Source: Xenopus tropicalis
Taxonomy: Eukaryota > Chordata > Amphibia > Anura > Pipidae
Direction: 5' to 3'
DNA: 64,000 nt
Assembly (NCBI RefSeq): GCF_000004195.4
Contig: NC_030677.2
Span: 41,479,142-41,543,141, forward strand
Made by a program: the position numbers and the translations under genes. Below are positions 1 to 11,639 of this stretch, in pieces; the stretch's first letter is position 1; every line of letters starts with the position of its first letter. The notes under the pieces were generated by a model. It worked only from the letters and a program-made list of their open reading frames with translations. It did no database searches and was not told the origin of the DNA.

Positions 1-661
1 ACCATGGAAAATATTATAAAATGGTGAAATTTTCCAAATTAGGTTTTTTTTGCCATAGTTTTTCTTGCACAAAATGCATTGGAGTCATATTTTTTCTTTA
101 ATTTTTTTCTTGCATCAAATGCATGCGAGGCAAAGGCCTTCTTGCATTGGGGTCAATGGGAATGGGGTTTTTTTGCTATACATTGGTGGGGAAAAAAACA
201 CAATTTTAATCTGGCACCACAAAATGCATGAGAAAAATCTAGCAAAAATTGCAAATTTTGGCACAAATCTGTATTAGGCAAAAAAATAAATAAATAAAAA
301 TTTGCTAATCCTCCTCCTTAATCCTATTTCTAGAGCTGCAAGAATCATTTTGTTGGAAATGACACAATGCAGACTCCCCACAGACACTGGCAGAAGGTTA
401 ATTCAGTTGTGTGATTTAGCAGCGCAGATACAGCTAAACTTCCATATTGGTAAATTGCTCCAAACTGCATTGATTTCTAGTAGGTGCCTAACAACTGGCA
501 AAAAAATAATGCATTGTAAAAAAACACAGTGATTTACATTGATTTTTATGCTTTTTACCTTGCAATTGCATTAGTAATTAAGTAATTTAATGTAATAAAT
601 TGATCAAAGTTGTCTATGTGCAACACTCAACATTTATGCCATTCATATTAATCGCCCCAAG
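1..661. other. AT-rich sequence without recognisable gene
   Basis: No coding region, RNA gene or intact repeat is supported here. The stretch around 60-290 is rich in T and A runs with several 'aaatgcat' words and may be a badly decayed copy of a local MITE, but no terminal repeat or target duplication can be seen. Confidence 0.5.
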
Positions 662-735
662 CAGGGGTGTCTAACCTGTAGCCTGCTGCTGTTAAGTTAT
701 AGCCCCGCTAGAAGCTGGCAGCTGTACTTAATCCA
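662..735 (+). repeat. Degenerate hAT-like repeat end
   Basis: The segment starts with 'caggggtgtctaacctgtag', resembling the vertebrate hAT terminus that begins CAGGGGTGTCCAACC. No opposite end or target duplication was found, so this is at most a fragment. The call rests on the terminus alone. Confidence 0.35.
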
Positions 736-1380
736 TAGATTGAGGTTGGATAGCAATCAGATATATTCTGTTTTTGCTGTAAGATAATTTATTTCAATGT
801 GCCAATATTTTCCGAGAAGGATCTGTGCGGAAACATGAGATTGGAATCTTTTCATTTTGAGAGTGAATAACCTGATGCTGTTAACTTTTCAGTTAATCTC
901 AAACAATAATGATAATGCATCTTCCAATATCCTGAAGTAAATAGAGATACAGGCATTATGTTTTTTTTATATATGAGTCATATAAAAAGGCAACATTTTC
1001 CATGATGCTTGACAGCAGTGCCCAAACTGTTATTTTTAGAAGGCATCCTTTATAACCCCCTTCAACCAATCACTATAGTTAATAGCACAGTATTAGACAA
1101 CCTTTCATACAGAACAGCTTATTAATAGAAAAATAAATAATTTATGGGAATCCAGGTGATGCTTAACCCTCTACCTGCCAACCATGATGTCTGTAAGTAG
1201 GATGGTGTATTACCTAGCAACACAGTTCCCATAGAGCAAAACATAAACAATGATACTAAAATTTATATTGACTGACACTCTGTTGTCATCCAGGCTGAAG
1301 CTTTAAAGGGAATTTTATTTTTATCACAAAATGATAGGACTTTTAGGCTTCACTGAACTATTGAATCAACATTTCATATT
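736..1380. other. Unannotated AT-rich DNA
   Basis: I see no gene, tandem repeat or terminal inverted repeat in this stretch. Confidence 0.5.
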
Positions 1381-1628
1381 GTGGCAACCAGTGATGGATT
1401 AGCAGCGAATCTCCACATTACACCATTGGCGAATTGTTGCGTTGTGGTCACATAAAAATGGACGTGTGAGCATCCAAAAGGGGCAAGATTGCATCAATAT
1501 AGACGTGACCATATCAAAATGGGTGCGGAAAATAAAGACACACGTGACCGTTTTGTGAATTTTCCTGTTGTTTCCCGAATTTTTCAGCGAAATGAAACGG
1601 GACAAATTCACTCATCACTAGTGGCAAC
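1381..1628. mobile_element. hAT-type MITE, family A, with 8-bp target duplication
   Basis: The element body spans 1389-1620 and is flanked by identical 8-bp duplications, gtggcaac at 1381-1388 and 1621-1628. The right end reads 'attcactcatcacta', the family A terminus seen in about a dozen copies in this window. The left end (cagtgatgga) has one mismatch in the first bases and lacks about 20 bases of the usual left arm. Inside are the family motifs 'caccattggcgaattgt' and CAAAATGGGTGCGG. An 8-bp duplication is the hallmark of hAT transposases. The copy is non-autonomous with no coding capacity. Confidence 0.8.
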
Positions 1629-2565
1629 CAGTGATTATGATACCCATCAGGAAATATCCACAGTTCCATATTTTTCCCTCTTTGCAGTGGTCAGTTTTAT
1701 CAAGTAGCACATCATGGGGGAACAACTGGAGCCTGTTCTGTTACCCTAATGCACTAATCATGGGAGATGTGGTTAGATTTGGAGGGTAACACAGTGTGTG
1801 TCATGCTATGCCCATTTTTTTTCCATAATTTACCATATTTTACGCACATTTAGACTGAATTTATTTGCTAATGCTAAAAATGAATGCATTGTACTTGCTA
1901 AGTTTATTCTTTGCACATGGAATACATGCCAGAAGGAAGATGTTTCCTCGCATTGCTGTAGGCTGTAGCACCTTGTCAAATGGAATAATGTTAGTGCGTC
2001 AGCCGGCAGGTGTTTCAGCACAATAGTGTGTTATATCAGTGCTACCGTAGCTATGATAATCCTACTTTTAACATTCAAATGAATATAAGCTCTCAAGTAA
2101 TGAATTCCATTTCTAGAAATGGTTTCTCTAAGGGACCGCTTCTAAAAAAAATGTATACTGTACGTCATTTATGCAAGATAACACTGGATTTGAGAGAAGA
2201 AAGTATGTATGAACCCCTGAGTTATTTCCAGACAAAAATGGTTTTGGGGTGCCCATTACAACTCTGACATGGTCACTTAAATTACCAATATTTTTCTTGC
2301 TATTATATCTGTTTCCGAGGCCCGTCACATGAAACATGTGAATATCTCTTTGAAAATGACTCTCTGGCTTTTCCAAATTTGCCCCTAACCATGTGTAAAG
2401 AGGTATACAGCATATATATATATACTAACTTGATTAAATGTAGTATAAAAAAACTCCTCCATTACCTTAAAGCTACAGTGAATAACACTATTGTACACCA
2501 ACACTTAAAGCATCCTACAGCATCCATTAGTGTGTTATAGTTAGTGTGTTACAGTGTTATAATTG
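1629..2565. other. Unannotated DNA with short (AT) tract
   Basis: No gene or complete repeat is seen. A short AT dinucleotide tract lies near 2412-2424. Open frames around 2010-2376 occur on both strands and show no protein-like features. Confidence 0.45.
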
Positions 2566-2790
2566 ACTGAAACAAGATTAATGGCAGGATTGCCTTAAAA
2601 CCAAAATTGAAAGGCATTATTAATGGGATAATAGGTGGGATTATAGCACAGATACAGGCTAATAGTTCAGTAGCTATAACAACAGCTATGTAACAACATT
2701 ACATTTAATTGATGCCATTTGGCAATGACCATTTAAAATTACCCATGTACCCTGTATGATTAGCTCCATGCTTCTTTAATGGGAATTATA
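2566..2790 (+). repeat. Unclassified repeat, paired with 3768-3890
   Basis: Blocks such as GACTGAAACAAGATT, GGCAATGACCATT and TGCTTCTTTAATGGGA occur in the same order here and at 3768-3890. The two are therefore diverged copies of one dispersed sequence or a local duplication. No terminal repeats were recognised. Confidence 0.5.
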
Positions 2791-2857
2791 AAGTCTCCAC
2801 CTAGGAGCAACCCTGGAATTATCATCAAGCCCAGGCTGGCAATACTTTCAGGGTTCA

Positions 2858-3270
2858 CTTGCATCTAGTAATGAGCGAATCTGTCCCGTTTCGCTTTGCC
2901 GAAAAATTTGCGAAATGGTGGAAAATTCACGAAACGGCGAAAATGTTGCATGTCAAAAAAAAATTGTCACCCGCGACTATTCTTTTGCCACCCGCGGCTA
3001 TTCTTTCATCACGCGGCTATTCTTTTGTCACGCGCAGCTATTCTTTCGTTGTGCAGCTATTTTTTTGTCACCCGCGGCTATTATTTTGTCAGCCACGGCT
3101 ATTATTTTGTTGCGTGGCTATTATTTTGTCAACAATTTTTGGACGTGCGGCGAATTTTTCCGCAGCAAATGTTTTCATCCATTTCATGAAACAATCCGCC
3201 AATGGTGAAACGTGGAAATTCGCCACGAATCCATGCCTGCCGAAACATTTCGCCCATCACTACTTGCATC
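2858..3270. mobile_element. hAT-type MITE, family A, intact ends
   Basis: Perfect 8-bp duplications cttgcatc lie at 2858-2865 and 3263-3270 around an element at 2866-3262. The left end reads 'tagtaatgagcgaat' and the right end 'ttcgcccatcacta', near-perfect inverted repeats. The interior (about 2966-3133) is a run of about eight degenerate 19-21-bp units of the type 'tcacccgcggctattctttt'. The long open frames across this region (up to 140 codons) arise because these units lack stops in several frames; they are not genes. The clean ends suggest a relatively young insertion. Confidence 0.88.
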
Positions 3271-4306
3271 CAAACATATAATTGTCCTTATCAGGACAGG
3301 CCTGGCAGGCACATGGGAGCTTGTATGGACACATATACCTCTTATAGCCACCACATTATTTTCAGGTATAGTTTTATTGTCAGTAATGGCATAGATGGTT
3401 TACTTTTTAATTTTTAAAGCTGCGCTGTCTCAGGGATTGAGAAATATTTTCTTTCTAGTTTTAGCATTGATTCTCTGTCTTCCCTACAGGGCCATATATA
3501 GCAAAAGCCCAGGCTGGATTCCTTAGGTTCTGTAAGGCAAGTAGCATGTGCCAAGACATCTGCAAAAGGAGATAGGAAAATCCGGCATAAGAACTTAACA
3601 TTTTATGCTTCTTGAACATAAATCATCTTCTCTAAGTCCAGTCCTTTCGCTATCAATGTATTCCAGTAACCAGTAGCATTAATAAATGTTTTGTATAGTT
3701 TTTTTTTAGGATCCTGTAAACAAAACGAATATGAAACAATTTAGAAATTTAGTGGTGCTGATATCTGACTGAAACAAGATTTAGCACTATGATCATTAGT
3801 GATCACCCCTAATTGATACCATTGGCAATGACCATTAACAAATACACTGTACACTTTAGCCCACTGCTTCTTTAATGGGATTGCTTTTTCGCATTCAACG
3901 TTGTTGTCCTTTGCGTCTTTGTACAATAGATGGGACATTTAATTTATAATTTTGAAGCTTAAACTGTCTCTCTTTTACCCATCTTGAAGTTGAAGTTTTT
4001 TACACTTATTATACTGAAGGCAATATTTGTTTACATTGCTGTTGCCCTGAAATTGATTTACACTTCTTGGTTACTGTGGCTATTGATGGCATCCATGTTC
4101 ACTCTCATTAGGGGTCATTTACCACCCACAGGGCAAGATGCAAAGTACAAACAGACCATACCATGTGTTTTCCCATGTGCCATCTGTTTTTCATTTTGCT
4201 ACCTGCCTTGCCCCATGAATACAGTGCTGCCTATATTAAATGCAGTATACATGTACATGATGGGCTGGCCTTAGGTACATCCGTTTGCAAACTTGAACTT
4301 CTGTCT
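3271..4306. other. Unannotated DNA containing a repeat copy at 3768-3890
   Basis: Apart from the diverged copy of the 2566-2790 repeat at 3768-3890, nothing is recognised. An open frame at 3984-4274 encodes a hydrophobic stretch typical of T-rich DNA and is not considered coding. Confidence 0.45.
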
Positions 4307-4625
4307 GTCTAGGTCAGAGGTCTCCAACCTTTCTTACTCGTGAGCCCCAGTCAAATGTAAAAAGACATGGAGAGCAACACAAGCATCATAAAAGTTCATG
4401 GAGGTGCCAAATAAGGGCTAAGATTGGCTATTAGGCAGCCTCTATGCACACTATCAGCTTACAGGAGGCTTTATTTGGTAATAAATCTTGTTTTTATTCA
4501 ACCAAAACTTGCCCCCAAGTCAGGAATTCAAAAATACCTGGTTTGGGGACACTGAGAGCAACATCTAAGGTGTTGGGGAGCAACATGTTGTCCCGCTCCA
4601 CTGGTTGGGGATCACCGGTCTAGGA
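4307..4625. mobile_element. hAT-type MITE, family B
   Basis: The element spans 4315-4617 and has a 7/8 matching target duplication (gtctaggt at 4307-4314, gtctagga at 4618-4625). The left end is 'cagaggtctccaacc' and the right end 'ggttggggatcaccg', imperfect inverted repeats of the widespread vertebrate hAT type. Diagnostic internal words are 'ggctaagattggctattagg' and 'gagcaacatgttg'. Other copies lie at 7514, 16623 and 20751. Confidence 0.82.
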
Positions 4626-5639
4626 AATTTACTACTATTGTAAATTTGTCATTTCCTTGTTATCAAGGCAACCAAAGAATCTTTGACAAATGTTCAGTAT
4701 TTTTCCTCCCTGCTTAGCATGTAGGTTACAAGGGTGACAGAAATGTTGGTTCTTTTTGATCAAGTCTTTTGCTGTGTGTTGTTTCTTGCAGAGTGTTCTT
4801 GGAAAGTACTTCATACAAAAGAGTTTTGATAGAACAGTGCTTGTTATGCTACACTGGTCGTGTCTCCTCTAACAAACAGCGCTTCTTTCACACATAACGC
4901 TACTGTGGTTACTACCTTTAACGCTGTGGAGTATAAGCTTCATATTGACTGATATTTGATCAACCGGCTTATCTTTAGCATTTAGCAACATTATTTACAC
5001 TACTTTATTTGGTTCTCATTTCAAAATATTACCTTTCCTCTGTGGTTTACATAACACTCAAATGACCATGCATCTTTAGTTTGACCAACCTTATCAGCCC
5101 CTCACTACTTGGCCACCATTAAGTATTTACAAATAGTTTATACAATATTTTATTCAGTTGTATGTTTACTTATAAGTTTTTTTTTATTTCATTTGGTTTA
5201 TGTTTACATAATCTACACATCTGCTTTATCTTTTTTGATGCTTTTTGTCTAGTACACCCATCATTTCATTATTTACTGGTGTTACCATGATTACTGATAT
5301 TCCTTTGGCCCCATATTCTCTAGGAGGTCTGCACTGCTCACAATCATATTTTTTCCCTGAGATCCCAATGTACTGATCAATATGTTGGAATTTTTATCAA
5401 CATCCAGGCAAGTTGACAAAACTATCACTGACATTTAACATGGCGACAAAACTGTGACAATGCCAAATCCAAAAAAAACTTGTCAAGATCATGTAGTCAA
5501 TGGCAGATGTCCCTCCTTACAACTGGAAGATCTTCCTTTGCTTCAAATATTTAGAGGTTTTTGGATTTTTGATGCTGGCCTTTGTGTAACAATACAAAAA
5601 AGTTGCATATACATTTTTTTCCATAAAACCACCATTCAG
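4626..5639. other. Unannotated DNA with Harbinger-like fragment near 5454-5590
   Basis: The segment 5454-5590 contains 'caagatcatgtagtcaatgg' followed by AGATGTCCCTCC, shared with the interior of the Harbinger-like element at 59816-60248. It is probably a decayed relative. The remainder shows no gene. Confidence 0.4.
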
Positions 5640-5991
5640 TGATGGGATGTGTGCTCCCAGAGATCAGAGATCACCTGACAGGAAATAATGCATCTCTAAC
5701 TGTAACAGGAAGTAGTAGGCGAAACATGCAGAACTCCCATTAATTGGCTGATGGGGCCTTGGTTTGTTTGTGTGCAATGTGAATCTTATGATCCCAGGGG
5801 GTGGCCCTTAGTAATAAAATGGCAATTTTCTATTTAGGATTACCCTATAGCACATACTACTACAAAAGTATATTTTTATGAAAAAGGTTTATTTAGATGA
5901 AGCTGGGTTTTATTTAGATTAAGCTGTTTTATGTTATATATTTTCATTGAGATGTACAGTACATTGTTTAGGGGATATATTTTTCCTTTAA
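5640..5991 (+). repeat. Interspersed repeat with T2-like 3' end, copy 1
   Basis: This is one of three copies (also 23330-23671 and 28778-29085) sharing 'agatcacctgacaggaa', 'ggtttgtttgtgtgca', 'atggcaattttct' and TATATTTTTATGA in order. The copy ends with TTTTTCCTTTAA. The terminal CCTTTAA fits the TTAAAGG end and TTAA target duplication of T2/Kolobok-type MITEs of Xenopus. The left end could not be defined. Confidence 0.6.
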
Positions 5992-7513
5992 GTAAGGGCT
6001 CCTCCAGGAGTAACATACTAAAGCATTTCTGTAATTCTACAGGTAGAAATTCACACAGAGAGCTGTTGATCATTTTCCGTTTACAAATGATCTAGTTATC
6101 TAGATTTATTTATTTGGATTACATTTTATCTTCTATTTAATAATTCAGAAGAAATCAGCATTTCTTTTAAGCCACAAATAATAGTTTTGACATCAGTGTC
6201 AACTAGGCTTAAGTCAGCATGTCTGCTCTGATACAGCAATTTACTTGGTTTTATGTTGTCAATTAGAATTTTGCATTCCTGCTAAGTCAATACAATTAGA
6301 TTTCTACAGAGACTTCATTACAGCCACAAGCAGGACCACAGCTGAGGTATGTACAATTTTCTCCGTATGATGCCAACCCTGCTTTACAGTCAGTACAACA
6401 ATAGCCAATAAAGCCACAATAAATCCAGTTTGCTTAAATACTTTATTAATATAATTATATTTTTATATTACAGCCAAACCCAGTTCTAGCAACATAAAAG
6501 AAATATACTAGTGTGGGTGTTAAAATGAAAGCATATTCTGCAGGCTGATTTTTTGCAAAGTCCAACTCAGGATCTATACAATAGAGGAAAACTGGCAACC
6601 ACCGTCACTACAGTTCATGCAAAGGCCAATGCCATGAATGTTTTCTGCTTTCACCTATGGTATTTCATTTTCCATTTGTGCTTTTCTTCTGCAGTTTTAA
6701 TCGCCTTTAGCCTTTTCAGTTATCTTGTTATGTTGTAGCTATTTTCCTTTTGTAGTCTGCTGACATTTACTATTGACACACTATGATGAACATGTTTCTT
6801 AATTTCTTTGTCATCACATTTAAACCTTTCTTGTGCCTTTGACTGAATCATTGCTGCCCATCGCTTCAAACCTCTTTGATGAAGATGAAAGATTTTAGTA
6901 AGTATACTGACAATTCCCCGCACCAGCTACTCCTGTCTCATGACATTTGCTCATGTTTGATGTCAAATTTACTACAGAAATACTTTTTTTTTCATGCGTA
7001 TTGCTTTTAGTCTATATTGCCACTATCCAGACATTCTTTTTCAAGTTTGTGTTTTGTTTATTGAATATATATCATTTCATGATTTCCAGCTCATGTAAAT
7101 GCTAAAAAATGTTTTTTATTTCCAATTTTACTTTTTTGAAAATGAGTGTCCCTCTTTTTAAATGAAGTGTGTGTTCTCCTAATGTTTCTGGGAATCATTT
7201 ACTTTTCCCCAGAGCACAAGTGCTACAGTACTTGAAAGAGAGTGCCCATTAGTGCTCATCTAACAAGCACTTTGGAATGCTGCACTCTGCTTCTCACACC
7301 CAGTTAAAAATGTGGCCCAAGAGCAGATGACAGTTTCAGTGAGTGCCCTTACCTCCAGCCATAGGGTCAGCAATAAAAGCAGGGCCCTATTGCAGCCTAT
7401 GCATCCTGCCACTCACTAAGTTGTTTGTCTGAATGATATGCAAATTAATGGGATGGGTAGGGGCAGGAGGGGGACTGCCTACCAAGTTATTTAAAAGATT
7501 ATACCCCCTAAGG
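5992..7513. other. Unannotated DNA
   Basis: No gene or identified repeat. Short open frames near 6553-6923 lie on both strands and are not convincing. Confidence 0.45.
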
Positions 7514-7783
7514 CAGGGATCCCCAACCTTTCTTACTCGTGAGCCACAGTCAAATGTAAAAAGACTTTGGGAGCAACACAAGCACCAAAAAAAAGTTCAT
7601 GGAGGAGCCAAATAAGGGCTAAGATTGGCTATTAGGCAGCCTCTATGCACACTATCAGCTTACAGGGGGCTTTATTTGGTAGTAAATCTTGTTTTTATTC
7701 AAATAAAACTTGCCCCCAAGTCAGGAATTCAAAAATAACTACCTGGTTTGGGGGCACTGAGAGCAACATCCAAGGGGTTGGTG
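7514..7783 (+). mobile_element. hAT-type MITE, family B, 3'-truncated
   Basis: It begins with 'cagggatccccaacctttct' and follows the 4315-4617 copy closely through GAGAGCAACATCCAAGG, then stops before the CATGTTG motif and the right terminus. No target duplication is therefore measurable. Confidence 0.8.
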
Positions 7784-7835
7784 AAAAAGCGATTAGTATG
7801 TTTTATTCAGCATAATATTTTTTCCTCATGTCCAA

Positions 7836-7896
<61 letters not shown>
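7836..7896. repeat. (TG)n(TA)n microsatellite
   Basis: A few TG dinucleotides run into about 26 uninterrupted TA dinucleotides. Directly visible simple repeat, likely length-polymorphic. Confidence 0.95.
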
Positions 7897-7999
7897 TATG
7901 TATTATACTATATATGTGTGAGTATATTAAACAATATTGAAGCAAAAAGAAGTATATCCCTCCCAGAATCCTCTATGAAGCAGCACAAAGGGCTGTGAA

Positions 8000-8545
8000 A
8001 TTAAGGCTGATGCCACACCAGGTGTATGGCATATTTTTTCAGCAAACGGAAAAACGTGAATGAGATACACTCGGGGGCAGGCACATGTAGCCGAAATAGC
8101 CATAAAAAAGGGGGGAACTCAACGAAATAAACAGATCCGGAGCGCATAGAATGGGGGAAAAAAGAAAAACAATAATAGTGTAGTAACGTGTAGTTTTTCT
8201 TTTTTCCCCCATTCTATGCGCTCCGGATCTGTTTATTTCGTTGAGTTTACTTCGGAACCCAGTCAAAGGGGTTGTTTTAAGACGGAGCTGCAGTAAAGAA
8301 AACTTTTACACATCTAATTTTGTTACACGATTCAAGTAAAGACTGGACACTTTATCATTTGCTAGCGCTGAGGACTTTTTTGGTATTGTTTTTTACCTCA
8401 CTACATAAAAAAGGGGGGAATTTGTATTCTCTCATGTTTTTATGCGGATGTCAGATACATGTGCCTGCACCCGAGCATATCTCATTCATTTGGGTGCAGG
8501 CACAGATAGAAGGCGTATGGCGGTATTTTCAGCAAGTGTTTTCAG
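8000..8545. mobile_element. Foldback element with perfect 53-bp hairpin
   Basis: Positions 8118-8170 and 8193-8245 are exact reverse complements (53 bp) around a 22-base loop. An outer pair, about 8057-8090 and 8456-8490, is also inverted: 'aatgagatacactcggg' against CCCGAGCATATCTCATT, plus 'gcaggcacatgt' against ACATGTGCCTGC. The words GTATGGC and TTTTCAGCA recur at both margins in direct orientation. This suggests a foldback MITE that has been rearranged or nested. Exact limits and superfamily are uncertain. Confidence 0.65.
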
Positions 8546-9735
8546 CAGCTAATGACAGAATTCCTCTAACATTCTGCATTTGTCAGTCAGTGTTTTTCAA
8601 GAGTTGACATAACACATACGTTGCTGCGCTGCTTCTTTTATCAATTTAATTAGCTTGTAAATGTTCTGCCTAAACTATTCTGCATCACCTGCCAATAACA
8701 ATGGCGATACTGTTGGAATCCTTTATCAGTGCGGCGCTTCAATGTTACTTCATTCTCCAGTTCATTTTATTTCAACTGGGATGTTCCTTTCAATCAGTTT
8801 TGTATTTCAGCTTCCCATGTGAAACACCCAGATTCCCCTCTCTTCCTTCTTCTTGTGGAGGACTAACAAACCTCCCTTTCATATGGGCTCCTTATTTATT
8901 GTTAATTCTTTCAGAGTAGCGCAGCAGCTCACTTCTCCTACTGTCACTATGACTAACCTTTAACACCCAAATGAAAAGAGATAAAGACAATGTGTTCGAT
9001 CCCCATTTGCATTAATGAAAATTGCATAATTACAGGGAAAACGTTCACGTCAAGCTTGCTTTAATCAGTAAACGGGGGATTTAGCATGCTCATTTAACTG
9101 CATTTGCATGTGTGATAACACATTTTAATAATGTCAGCCTAAAGAACAGTCATTAAAGTCCAGAAGGCTTGCTTTATAATATTTCTATATGGTTGGCCAT
9201 TAAAGGTGTCACATTTAGACCACTTTTTTTATACATGGTGTATAATTACAAGTAATGTGCCCATTGCTGTAAAACGATAAAGGATATTTCAACTCAGAAT
9301 TCTGTGAGCTTCATAAAATGTCAGCGACTATGTTGTTATACTGTGCAGGTATATATTCCTACATAAAATGGTAGCTTTTTAATTGTGAATCATGTATTTA
9401 AAAAATGACTATGTTCTTAAATAAAGTCCCTTTCAGCCCTTCTTGTAATGCTGATAATGCTGATATCAGTGTTCTATCTCCGAGAAGCTCTTTTTCTCAT
9501 TAAGAAGCTGAGCAATCTCTAATGCCCTAGTGTACACTGTTATTTTTGCTCACAGCAGCTGATTTACACAAAGGGGAATCTCATAGCTTTGAGCTGGGAG
9601 ATTGTTAAGCTCTTTTTATCTGGCTTAGAGGGCAAATTCATGATTTAGGCTCGGAAGTGGTTTCACAGAATGTATTAGAATGTTAGTTAGCTTCAGTGTT
9701 TTCTTGTTCAAAATACATAAAAGTGATCTACAAAC
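8546..9735. other. Repeat-poor island, possible conserved noncoding DNA
   Basis: This interval lacks recognisable MITE ends. Between about 8990 and 9330 it carries two ATTTGCAT octamers, TAATTA-like words and homeodomain-like cores. That composition is compatible with a developmental enhancer, but motif presence alone is weak evidence. No coding region is supported. Confidence 0.25.
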
Positions 9736-9746
9736 TTAACTCTACA

Positions 9747-10148
9747 GGGCAGATTTACCTAAACTTGTATCTTTTTCCCTCCGAGATTTGTGTTTTTGTT
9801 GCACTAAAAATCACCAGTGTTGTTCATATATTATGCATCAAAACCTCAAAAAATGCAAATGTAAAAATACTCCATCTAAAACCTGTCAAGGTCATGTAGA
9901 AGCCAATGGGAGCTGTCCTAGGCAGTCTTTTGGGGGTCCTTTCACTTCATGGTACTGTATTTGATTTTTTCCTATTTTTGGATGGTGCTTTTCATGCTAA
10001 GTTCACAATTCAGGGTATTCACATTTTTTTAATGCATTTCAGTGTCCATGTTTGTTGTGTCCATGTTTTTAATAAATAAGGAAACTTTTGTGCTTTTTTT
10101 ACCTTGTCAGTCAAACTACACAAATCTGAATTTTGATAAATCTGCCCC
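9747..10148. mobile_element. Harbinger-like MITE, decayed
   Basis: The left end 'agggcagatttacctaaac' and right end 'tttgataaatctgcccc' form an imperfect inverted repeat of the GGGGCAGATTTA type seen repeatedly in this window. The interior contains 'aaggtcatgtagaagccaat', shared with 59816-60248. A 3-bp target duplication is not clear. Confidence 0.55.
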
Positions 10149-11145
10149 TACGAATGTTGAACTGATAACTGCAACCTAATCTTCATCACATGCAGTTAAT
10201 TAACAGTCTACCATTGTGTGCCACACTATTATATTTTCCTTACATAACAAATAACATTAATATAAACAAATAATGATCCTGTATGAGGGGAGATAGTAAA
10301 ATGGCCAATCCATATAGCATGGCCATAGCTATGCCCCTATGTATGATATAATACTACTGAACACTTCTTAGCTGATTGTGTGATTATAAGAGTTATGTTA
10401 ACTGTATATTTATGTTGTGCTTTATTTATTGTAGATGCTCTTTGGTGCTCTGGAAAAGGAGATATTCCAAACTGTAGGACTGCAGCCCAGGCAGTCATTA
10501 AATATGCAGAAGGCTTCTCCATTCAGAAGCAAGTGCACGTGCTGGCAGTCATTACTTTGTTTTTTTCTTATCTATGCCAAACAGCTGAATAAATAAAGAC
10601 TAGCCCTCCTACCTATGTCTATCAGCTTACGACAATCCAACAATGACCCAGTTTTCTCTCTGCTACAATGTGAGCCACATTCTTTAGCGGTGTGGCTTAG
10701 CGAGAGAATTAGGTAATCAAGAAAAACAGGGGAGCTCTGTTTTATTCATGGAGCATTGCTGGGGATAGCAGGGGAGATATACAGTACCCATCATTTACTG
10801 CACAGTATGCACACTTTTTATTATTCCCCATTTAAATAAAAATCAATCAGGGTTAGGGGGCAAAAAAGCTGTAAATGAAAGGAAGACTTTAAAAAAATCA
10901 AAGTAGAGAGTTCAGGAAAGAGCTGAACTCATTGGTGATAAAATTTGACTGAATTGCAGTTTTTGAAAGGAAAGTTGTGGAATGCATTAAGATATGAATT
11001 CACCATACAAGTAGAAAATATGATGGAAACACCTACACAGTGCTGATTCAGTAGCTTCTTGTAGCATAAATATGTCAGGTTTAGACATTTAATAACATTG
11101 AAATTGTTTAACTAAGGATAAATCCCCATATGTAATAAAAGACAC
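10149..11145. other. Unannotated DNA
   Basis: Open frames at 10337-10592 occur on both strands and resemble no family I know. No repeat ends were recognised. Confidence 0.4.
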
Positions 11146-11639
11146 TAAGGGGCCCATTCATTAAACCACTATTTATTAATTTTTTTTGAGAAAAAAATCA
11201 CATTTTTTCTAATTTATAAAACTTTTCATAATGTCCATGATAATTTAATTAAAATTTCACAACTTTTTCGTGGTTTTTGTTAACCTCCACGAAAAAGTGG
11301 TATTTTTCACAACGACTACGACCATTTTGGAATTCATTCAAGCTTTGGTATCGTGACTATCTTTTGGCCAGGTTGGAGCTGTAGAGTGCCATTGAGTCCT
11401 ATGGAAGGCTTCCAAAATCATTAATTGAAGGTTTCAAAGCCAGAAAGGTTTTCGCGCTGTTTACGAACGTTCCGAAAATGTCGTGACTTTTGGAACATAA
11501 CCACAATATTTTTGTATGACCGAGAAAAGAATTTTCTCGTGACATTTTCGCACATCAGAAATTATCATGGTTACTCCGAATTTTTTTCCAATCGGGATTT
11601 TAACCACCCAAAATTCGTTGTTTAATGAATGGGCCCTAA
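11146..11639. mobile_element. Harbinger-type MITE carrying one 52-bp unit
   Basis: The element at 11149-11636 begins 'ggggcccattcattaaacc' and ends 'gtttaatgaatgggccc', with TAA on each side (11146-11148, 11637-11639) as a 3-bp duplication. TWA duplications are typical of PIF/Harbinger transposons. Near 11370 it contains a single diverged copy of the GGTTGGAGCTG...AGTGCCATTGAG unit that is amplified to 8-20 copies in related elements at 24918, 53460 and 56777. It may represent the unexpanded state. Confidence 0.75.

Noticed and set aside
2859..3281. 140-codon ORF and overlapping frames in other phases
   Set aside because: They coincide with a hAT MITE whose ~20-bp internal units lack stops in several frames; the product is repetitive and ends just past the TSD.
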